Source of the DNA: Bacteroidales bacterium
GTDB taxonomy: Bacteria > Bacteroidota > Bacteroidia > Bacteroidales > UBA12077
NCBI GenBank assembly: GCA_030600865.1
Contig: JAUVUS010000209.1
Location: 1-5,353 of the forward strand
Direction: 5' to 3'
Length of the DNA stretch: 5,353 nucleotides
Numbering within the stretch: position 1 is the first letter of the stretch; the number at the start of each line of letters is the position of its first letter. Under the pieces are notes generated by a model, which was not told the DNA's origin, made no database searches, and was given only the letters and a program-made list of their open reading frames with translations. Positions 1-5,353 of the stretch are shown one piece after another. The translations under genes were made by a program, and so were the position numbers.

Positions 1-3000
1 ACCTATAAGCTCAACCTCTGTAACAACATCAATGGTATGTTTTACATTATGATAGTATAAACTATCAGGTAGCCCATCTTCAAGTTTACTTAAAACAAAT
101 TCTTCCACATCATTAACACGTAACAACTGAAGATGTATAAAAAAATCTTCATTTGGAATCTGGCCTTTTAAGTCGTAAGATAAATGTGGCATAAACCCTT
201 CAACGAAATACATATCAATTTCTCCTTTATATTTTATAGGCATTTTACCTCTGTACTGGCATATAAAGAAATCTTTAATTAACATATATGTATTTTCGGT
301 TATGTTTATTTTTCCGGGTTCTCCTGAAGCTTCCATTCGACTAGCTGTATTCACCGTTCCTCCCCAAATGTCGTATGATATTTTACTTTTACCCAGTACT
401 CCGGCAACAACAGGGCCTGTGTCAATACCAATTCTCAAATCCCAAATATGTTCAGAATCATCTTGGTTTTGTCTCTTTAACTCTTTCATGAAATTTTGCA
501 TTTCAATTGCTGCCAAAACCATTTCTACAGGATTTGTTCTGTTTTTAACAGGTATTCCTCCGGCACACATATATGCATCGCCAATTGTTTTAATTTTTTC
601 GATATTATATTTTTCAACTACAGTGTCGAACTGAAGAAAAAATCTATCCAGCTCATCAATTAGAAGTTCCGAATCCATTTGTTCGGCGATCTTTGTAAAT
701 CCCTGGATATCTGAAAACAACACCTTTACCATGTTGTAATGATATGGCCCTGCTTTTCTTCCTGATTTTAATTCTTTTGCTGTTGTTTTTGGCAGAACTC
801 TTTCTAGTAAATTGTCAGATTTTTCTTTTTGTATAACAACTTCTTCGGTTCGTTCATGTATAATATTTTCTAGTCTAAATCGCTCGCGTGCAAAATAATA
901 TGCTCTCCACTTACCAATTAAGATAAATAGTAGTAGTGCTGAAATAATGTAGATAGTAAATGCTGTTTTTGTTCTGTAAAAAGGAGGTTTTATCGAAAAT
1001 TCATAACTAATTTCTTTTGAAATAGTATCGAAAATATTTTTAGCTTTTAATCTAAATTTATATTTGCCCTCGAAAAGATTTGTGTACTCTTTGAAATTTG
1101 ATTCTGACCAGTTTGACCATTCGCCAGCTGGCGGATCAAATCCTTCCAGCTTATATTGATATCTAATCTGGTCTTCACTTTCATAATTTGGTGCTGAGAA
1201 TTCAAATGCTATTGAATTCAAGTCAAAAGCGAAGGGACTGTGAGATTTATTCTCAGAACAAGATTTTCCGAAAGGTAACAGACAAATAACAGAATCTTTC
1301 CCAATGGTTATCTTATGTAAAATAGCTGAAAAAGGTTTATCAAAATTAATTTCCTGATTTAAATCGAGACGTATTAAACTTTCAAAACCTCCAAACCAAA
1401 CTATTCCATTCTCATCAGGGAGAATTGATGTAATAAAGAAATCTTTTATTCTGTTAAGCGGCAGAGGACGTAAAGTTTTTAGAGAATCATTTTTATAATT
1501 CTTAACCAAAGTTTTATTACGAGAATTATTCTTGCCAATAATATTTAACCATAAATTATTCTGATTATCTTCAACAATCGGATAAACCCAGTTTGTTTGG
1601 TTAACAAAGTCAATTCCAAGCGAAGTATCTTTGTAAAATTGTTGATTAGAATTATTAAATCGGTAAATACCCTGTGATGTAGAGAATAGAACCCCATCAC
1701 TTATAGCATAAAGATTAATCCATTCAAGGTTTTGAGGCAGGATGTTTTTATTGTTATAATGTTTAAATTTTAAATTTTTTGAATATTTCTCGAAAGAATC
1801 AATTTTGTATACTCCATTTTCATTACTTGACAACCAAACCGTACCATCCTGATCCTCAGCAATACTCGTGATTTTGCCATTAATGCCTGTTATTTTTTTT
1901 TCGATAATGAGTATTCCTCCGGTATATCTTATGGCAGAAAATCCATCATTATATCCAAGAAAAATATAGGAAGGGTTCTTTTTTGAACGAAGAACACTTG
2001 TTATTTCATCTGCTTGTCGATTGTAAAACAGGTAGCCTTTTCTCCCAACTATTTCATAAATCCCCTTTGAACATGAAACAAACAAGCGATCATTAAACTG
2101 ATGAAAATCATAACAAATTGATTTTATTTCTTCAACTGCTTCGAAATTCGTGCAATCAAAACAGTTTTCACTTTTTTCATCGTTAAAATAACCATAAACG
2201 CCGAGGGATGTTGCAACATATAGAATATTTTTAAATTTGATAACAGATTTAACATTTCCTTTTAATCCATGGTTTTTGCTAAAATAGCTGTATGGCGAAG
2301 GAATTTCTATTCTGCTAATTCCCTGGTCGTGTAAGGCCCATAAGTTATTATTTTGATCTGCAAACAAATAATTAACCGACAAATTAAAAAGGCCGCTATG
2401 TTCATCAATTACAGATACTACTTTACCACTTTTATTAATTACTATAATGCCGGATAATGCAGTCCCGATTGCATAGTTCCCATTATTTAATTCACAAGCT
2501 TTTGAGTAAACATTTTCTTCCAGAAAATTATCTGCATTTGTTTTAAATGCTTCAACCGAATAATTGTCAAACAAGAAAAAACCTCGATCTTTATCCGTTT
2601 TGATAAGAATTTGTCCATTAAATGGCAGGATGTCTATTACATTCTTTTTTGCAAAAAACGAACTTCCAGGCAATAATCTAAATTCATTGTTTATTAATTT
2701 AAAGATTCCTTCACCTTTTTTTTCCAGGAAAATTTGATCATGAATCTTAAAAAGTTCCAGTTCAACATTACTTGAATCTACAATTTCTATATATTCTCCG
2801 GTCCATTTAAAAAGTATTTTCCCATTACAAAAAAAGATATGGTTTTGATGTGAAAAAACCTGTTCTATTTGATCAAGAGGAGGCAATTCTGATTTAGAAG
2901 AATCAAGTAGTGAAAAGAATTTGGGTTTGCCGGAATTATTATTAGAAATAAATCCAAAATCGTTAAATGTACCTACGTAAATAAGACCATTGTTATCAAC

Positions 3001-3276
3001 ATCCATGTATGGGATCCCGGGAACCTTTATTATTTCCCAGAAATTACCATCATACTGAATAATTCCATTGGTATTTCCAATATATGTTATTCCATTAAAA
3101 TCCTGAATTATCGAAAAATTATTGTTGCTAAAACCATAATTGTTTAGAACTATTCGTTGTATATATGGGCTTCCAATATTATTTTCATAACTTTTTAATG
3201 GAAAAAGGATTATAAAAATTACAAGTAATAAGGAAAAAAAAATTGTATTTTTACTAAAATTTATTTTAAAATACAT
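1..3276 (-). CDS. Periplasmic propeller/Y_Y_Y sensor fused to class III adenylate cyclase and HD domain (3' end cut)
   Basis: Predicted membrane sensor that makes cAMP in the cytoplasm. Reading is open from ATG 3276 to the left edge (1092 codons, no stop); an in-frame TAG at 3304-3306 bounds the start. Seen in order: hydrophobic signal/anchor (residues 12-26); beta-propeller (about 35-670) with Reg_prop-like strands such as DQDGTVW (475-481) and DENGIVWFGG (621-630); Y_Y_Y domain (about 693-768, WSNWSES and YTNLFEGKYKF); transmembrane helix (771-788); charged signalling helix with EKSDNLLERVLP (818-829); cyclase domain (about 845-1025). Metal aspartates are D856 (FSDIQGF) and D900 (IGDAYM). 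K896 and D969 (YDIWG) are the adenine-type pair, and N976 and R980 (TVNTASRM) are the transition-state residues, so ATP is the likely substrate. After residue 1045 an HD-like domain begins, with YHNVKHT at 1075-1081. In related Bacteroidota sensors the output after Y_Y_Y is usually a histidine kinase or DNA-binding domain. The ligand is unknown. Confidence 0.93.
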   Translation of the reverse strand, partial: MYFKINFSKNTIFFSLLLVIFIILFPLKSYENNIGSPYIQRIVLNNYGFSNNNFSIIQDFNGITYIGNTNGIIQYDGNFWEIIKVPGIPYMDVDNNGLIYVGTFNDFGFISNNNSGKPKFFSLLDSSKSELPPLDQIEQVFSHQNHIFFCNGKILFKWTGEYIEIVDSSNVELELFKIHDQIFLEKKGEGIFKLINNEFRLLPGSSFFAKKNVIDILPFNGQILIKTDKDRGFFLFDNYSVEAFKTNADNFLEENVYSKACELNNGNYAIGTALSGIIVINKSGKVVSVIDEHSGLFNLSVNYLFADQNNNLWALHDQGISRIEIPSPYSYFSKNHGLKGNVKSVIKFKNILYVATSLGVYGYFNDEKSENCFDCTNFEAVEEIKSICYDFHQFNDRLFVSCSKGIYEIVGRKGYLFYNRQADEITSVLRSKKNPSYIFLGYNDGFSAIRYTGGILIIEKKITGINGKITSIAEDQDGTVWLSSNENGVYKIDSFEKYSKNLKFKHYNNKNILPQNLEWINLYAISDGVLFSTSQGIYRFNNSNQQFYKDTSLGIDFVNQTNWVYPIVEDNQNNLWLNIIGKNNSRNKTLVKNYKNDSLKTLRPLPLNRIKDFFITSILPDENGIVWFGGFESLIRLDLNQEINFDKPFSAILHKITIGKDSVICLLPFGKSCSENKSHSPFAFDLNSIAFEFSAPNYESEDQIRYQYKLEGFDPPAGEWSNWSESNFKEYTNLFEGKYKFRLKAKNIFDTISKEISYEFSIKPPFYRTKTAFTIYIISALLLFILIGKWRAYYFARERFRLENIIHERTEEVVIQKEKSDNLLERVLPKTTAKELKSGRKAGPYHYNMVKVLFSDIQGFTKIAEQMDSELLIDELDRFFLQFDTVVEKYNIEKIKTIGDAYMCAGGIPVKNRTNPVEMVLAAIEMQNFMKELKRQNQDDSEHIWDLRIGIDTGPVVAGVLGKSKISYDIWGGTVNTASRMEASGEPGKINITENTYMLIKDFFICQYRGKMPIKYKGEIDMYFVEGFMPHLSYDLKGQIPNEDFFIHLQLLRVNDVEEFVLSKLEDGLPDSLYYHNVKHTIDVVTEVELIG

Positions 3277-3375
3277 ATCTTGGTTTTTTGGAAGCAGATA
3301 AACCTAATTTTATAAGTTGTAAGATAAGAATTTTTTTTATTTGATAACATTGATTTAAAATAAATATACCTGTTT
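3277..3375. promoter_or_regulatory. Divergent intergenic region between the cyclase sensor and the stress protein
   Basis: This 99-bp gap separates two genes transcribed away from each other, so it should contain both promoters and any shared operator. It is very AT-rich and has a run of eight T at 3331-3338. Neither start codon has a Shine-Dalgarno match ahead of it, as is usual in Bacteroidota. For the minus-strand gene the best -7-like element is TAGGTTTA (3306 down to 3299), one base off TAnnTTTG, but no TTG sits at the expected distance upstream. I found no convincing palindromic operator and no TGTGA-N6-TCACA-type CRP site. Confidence 0.6.
3317..3343 (+). promoter_or_regulatory. Candidate Bacteroidota-type promoter for the stress protein gene
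   Basis: A TTG at 3317-3319 is followed 16 bases later by TTTATTTG (3336-3343), which is one mismatch from the Bacteroidota -7 consensus TAnnTTTG. The spacing is near the range expected for the -33/-7 pair. Initiation would fall near 3350 and give a leader of about 25 bases before the ATG at 3376. In DNA this AT-rich such matches arise by chance, so this is only a candidate. Confidence 0.25.
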
Positions 3376-4206
3376 ATGAAAGATGATAATCATATTATTT
3401 TAATTCCTTGGGATTTTACACCTGTTGCTGAATGTGCATTGCAGCATGGTTTTAAGTTTGCCGAAAAGGCAAAAAGCAAAAAAATTGTTTTAATTCACAT
3501 TATAAAAAGTGAAAAAGAACATGACGAAGCTGTAGAAAAGCTAAAACAGGTTGTAAGTGAAAATCAAGGTAAAAACGGTTTAGAAATAGAAGCTCTTGTT
3601 CGTAAAGGAAGTATATTTACTACTATTAGTGAAGTTGCAACCGAAATTAATTCAGAATTAGTTGTAATGGGAACTCATGGATTACGGGGAATGCAAAAAC
3701 TTACCGGGAGTTGGGCGTTGAAAGTAATTATTAACTCGAAAGTTCCTTTTGTTGTAATTCAGGAACCACCAAACGAAACAGATCTAAAAGACATAGTATT
3801 CCCTCTTGATTTTAAAAAAGAAAGTAAGGAAATGCTTAATTGGGTAAATTATTTACACAATTATTTCAGTCCAAAATTTCATATAATAAAACCAAATACT
3901 ACTGATGTTGGGTTTATAAAAAGAATAAAAGCGAATATTGCTTTCTCAAGAAAATTCATGGATGGTAAAGGTATTGATTACGAAATACACACTGCCGAAG
4001 GGAAAAAAAGTTTTCCTGTGGAAATTATGGATTATGGGATAGACATTAATGCCGATCTTATATTGATCCTTTCGACAAAAAACATTGGTATAACAGACTA
4101 TGTTTTGGGAGCCCATGAGCAATATGTAATTGCAAATAGCTCTAAGATTCCTGTTATGGTTGTTAATCCTCGTGACGATTTAATAAAATTGGAAGCTTAT
4201 TATTAA
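3376..4206 (+). CDS. Tandem-domain universal stress protein (UspA family)
   Basis: A 276-residue cytoplasmic protein with two UspA folds in tandem. Domain 1 (about 5-130) opens with the beta-strand IILIPWDFTP, where D13 is the usual nucleotide-contacting aspartate, and holds VVMGTHG (96-102) followed by GSWALKVI (111-118), the family's phosphate/ribose loop. The spacer between GTHG and GS is eight residues rather than the nine of the textbook G-2x-G-9x-G-S/T motif. Domain 2 (about 137-265) keeps the fold pattern (IVFPLDF, then IPVMVVNP), but at the loop position it reads STKN and has no G-x-x-G, so it probably does not bind nucleotide in the usual way. The start is bounded by an in-frame TAA at 3361-3363. 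A strong terminator follows the stop, suggesting a mostly single-gene transcript. The family is linked to stress survival; some members bind ATP and some bind cAMP. The specific role here is unknown. Confidence 0.92.
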   Translation: MKDDNHIILIPWDFTPVAECALQHGFKFAEKAKSKKIVLIHIIKSEKEHDEAVEKLKQVVSENQGKNGLEIEALVRKGSIFTTISEVATEINSELVVMGTHGLRGMQKLTGSWALKVIINSKVPFVVIQEPPNETDLKDIVFPLDFKKESKEMLNWVNYLHNYFSPKFHIIKPNTTDVGFIKRIKANIAFSRKFMDGKGIDYEIHTAEGKKSFPVEIMDYGIDINADLILILSTKNIGITDYVLGAHEQYVIANSSKIPVMVVNPRDDLIKLEAYY

Positions 4207-4231
4207 AAAAAAAATTATTTAATAAACATAT

Positions 4232-4263
4232 GTGGATGGCTGATTATGTCATCCACTTTTTTT
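4232..4263 (+). terminator. Rho-independent terminator after the stress protein gene
   Basis: GTGGATGGC (4232-4240) pairs with GTCATCCAC (4248-4256) to form a nine-pair stem with one G-T wobble and a seven-base loop. Seven T follow directly (4257-4263). It lies 25 bases beyond the stress protein stop. The hairpin covers the ATG at 4246, which argues against that codon being the start of the next gene. Confidence 0.85.
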
Positions 4264-4272
4264 GAAATTAAT

Positions 4273-4848
4273 ATGGAATTAGTATTTGCAACAAACAATC
4301 GACACAAATTAGAAGAAATCCAAAATTTGCTTGGTAATAAGATTAAGTTATTAAGTCTGAAAGACATATCGTTTTTTGAAGAAATTCCTGAGGATTATGA
4401 TACACTTAAGGAAAATGCACAACAAAAAGCCCGGTATATTTATGATAGATATAAACTCAATTGTTTTGCCGATGATACAGGACTGGAAATAGATTACCTG
4501 AATGGTGCTCCCGGAGTTTTATCTGCTCGTTATGCCGGAGAATCTTGTTCTTTTGAAGACAATATCGTAAAAACATTAAAAGAACTTGATGGTGTAGAAA
4601 ATCGAAAGGCAAGGTTTAGAACTGTCATATCATTGATTCTTGATGGTAAAGAACACTATTTTGAAGGAGCAGTTGATGGAGAGATTCTTGCAGAGAAACA
4701 TGGAGATAGTGGCTTTGGTTATGATCCAATTTTCAGACCTTTAGGTTTCGACAAATCATTTGCTGAAATGGACATGGACGAGAAAAATAAGATAAGTCAT
4801 AGAGGCAGGGCTGCGCAAAAGTTGGTTGATTTTTTATTAGATCGGTAA
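4273..4848 (+). CDS. rdgB: RdgB/HAM1 family dITP/XTP pyrophosphatase
   Basis: Hydrolyses non-canonical purine nucleoside triphosphates (dITP, ITP, XTP) to the monophosphate and pyrophosphate, keeping deaminated bases out of DNA and RNA. It is a 191-residue cytoplasmic protein, close to the usual family length. Family motifs seen: FATNNRHK (5-12) at the N-terminus; [10 protein letters not shown] (44-53) with the metal-site glutamate; FADDTGLEI (65-73) with the catalytic aspartates; [12 protein letters not shown] (78-89); FGYDPIF (148-154); and KISHRGRA (173-180) for base recognition. An in-frame ATG at 4246 would add nine residues, but it sits inside the terminator hairpin. Family members normally begin right before the first strand, as MELVFATNN does, so 4273 is the better start. 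There is no Shine-Dalgarno sequence. The next gene begins 48 bases downstream on the same strand, and the two may be co-transcribed. Confidence 0.95.
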   Translation: MELVFATNNRHKLEEIQNLLGNKIKLLSLKDISFFEEIPEDYDTLKENAQQKARYIYDRYKLNCFADDTGLEIDYLNGAPGVLSARYAGESCSFEDNIVKTLKELDGVENRKARFRTVISLILDGKEHYFEGAVDGEILAEKHGDSGFGYDPIFRPLGFDKSFAEMDMDEKNKISHRGRAAQKLVDFLLDR

Positions 4849-4896
4849 TTCTGCAATATTTTTTTATAAATGGGTTATTAAAGTAAAATTCTTTAG

Positions 4897-5353
4897 ATGA
4901 AAAAGAACGTTGCTATCCTGATAATATTTATTACTATTTTTTCATGGTCTGTAAAAGCACAAATTGGTGTTGGTGAATGGCGCGACCATTTGCCATTTTC
5001 TTATTCAATAGCTGTTACACAATCTCCAACTAAAGTTTATACGGCTTCAGAAAACGGAGTTTTTTCTTATAGCAAAAGACATCAAAATATAGAAAAGCTT
5101 ACCAAGGTAAATATTCTTTCAGATATTGGCGTTTCTTCAATTGCTTATTCTGACGAAAATGAAGTTTTGCTTGTGGCTTATTCAAATGGGAATATCGATT
5201 TAATTTTCGAAAACGAAGTATTTAACCTGTCGGATATTAAACGGGAAATGATTAGCGGAAGTAAATCCATAAATCATATATTATTTGTTAATGAATACGC
5301 ATATCTTTCTTGCGGCTTTGGGATTGTTGTTATAAATATCGAGAAAAGGGAAG
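4897..5353 (+). CDS. porZ: PorZ-like type IX secretion protein, N-terminal part (3' end cut)
   Basis: The first 152 codons of a secreted protein that continues past the right edge. A signal peptide is clear: MKKN, a hydrophobic stretch (about 5-19), and a likely signal peptidase I site after VKA (residue 21). The mature start IGVGEWRDHLPF (23-34) is the hallmark opening of PorZ N-terminal propeller domains. Further family-like strands are NILSDIGVSSIAY (about 73-85), LVAYSNGNIDLI and LSCGFGIVVINI. In Porphyromonas gingivalis PorZ is a cell-surface part of the type IX secretion attachment complex; it works with the PorU sortase and binds anionic LPS. Full-length homologues are several hundred residues and end in a C-terminal sorting domain, which is not visible here. 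An in-frame TAG directly before the ATG (4894-4896) fixes the start. Which gliding or secretion function this copy serves cannot be told from the fragment. Confidence 0.88.
   Translation, partial: MKKNVAILIIFITIFSWSVKAQIGVGEWRDHLPFSYSIAVTQSPTKVYTASENGVFSYSKRHQNIEKLTKVNILSDIGVSSIAYSDENEVLLVAYSNGNIDLIFENEVFNLSDIKREMISGSKSINHILFVNEYAYLSCGFGIVVINIEKRE

Noticed and set aside
302..634. Plus-strand open frame of 110 codons
   Set aside because: It lies wholly antisense to the cyclase catalytic domain, whose minus-strand frame carries all the conserved motifs. It has no recognisable domain and is a shadow of that gene.
3311..3330. Repeated TAAG and a loose TTAT...ATAA inverted repeat as an operator
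   Set aside because: The arms match over only four bases and the repeats are uneven, which is expected by chance in DNA this rich in A and T.
3277..3375. CRP/cAMP receptor binding site for autoregulation of the cyclase
   Set aside because: No match to TGTGA-N6-TCACA or a similar palindrome was found on either strand; the Bacteroidota CRP consensus may also differ.
4205..4263. Bidirectional terminator using the A run at 4205-4214 and the T run at 4257-4263
   Set aside because: The A run is 17 bases away from the stem, so it would not act as a terminator tract on the opposite strand, and no converging gene lies there.
4246..4272. Nine-codon N-terminal extension of rdgB
   Set aside because: It lies in the terminator hairpin and T tract and would place residues ahead of the first conserved strand that the family normally lacks.
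4849..4896. Terminator or promoter between rdgB and porZ
   Set aside because: The T run at about 4858-4865 has no stable stem before it, and no TAnnTTTG element with a spaced TTG is visible.

Overview
This AT-rich window, with no recognisable Shine-Dalgarno sequences ahead of its genes, most likely comes from a member of the Bacteroidota. The evidence is the start of a PorZ-type protein of the type IX secretion system (a Bacteroidota-specific machine), a large Reg_prop/Y_Y_Y periplasmic sensor of the kind abundant in that phylum, and a tandem universal stress protein of the style common there. I cannot name a genus. A free-living Bacteroidales/Marinilabiliales-like or Cytophagales-like organism would fit.

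Layout. Positions 1-3276, minus strand: one continuous reading frame of at least 1092 codons that runs off the left edge. It encodes an N-terminal signal/anchor, a periplasmic beta-propeller, a Y_Y_Y domain, one transmembrane helix, a signalling helix, a class III nucleotide cyclase with adenylate-type residues, and the beginning of an HD-type phosphohydrolase domain that the window cuts off. Positions 3277-3375: a 99-bp divergent intergenic region that must hold both promoters. Positions 3376-4206, plus strand: a two-domain universal stress protein whose second domain has lost its nucleotide-binding glycines. Positions 4232-4263: a strong hairpin-plus-T-tract terminator. Positions 4273-4848, plus strand: an RdgB/HAM1 (d)ITP/XTP pyrophosphatase. 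Its start is best placed at 4273, because the earlier in-frame ATG at 4246 lies in the terminator hairpin. Positions 4897-5353, plus strand: the first 152 codons of a PorZ-like protein with a signal peptide, cut by the right edge.

How the parts may work together. The minus-strand protein looks like a one-protein signalling route: a periplasmic ligand or envelope state is sensed by the propeller and Y_Y_Y part, passed through the membrane, and converted to cAMP. The fused HD domain may degrade or modify a nucleotide. The divergent stress protein could be a nucleotide-binding partner, since some universal stress proteins bind cAMP, but nothing in the sequence proves this. RdgB (nucleotide-pool cleaning) and PorZ (surface secretion) are core functions that seem simply to lie downstream. 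I see no RNA genes, CRISPR, insertion sequences or attachment sites.
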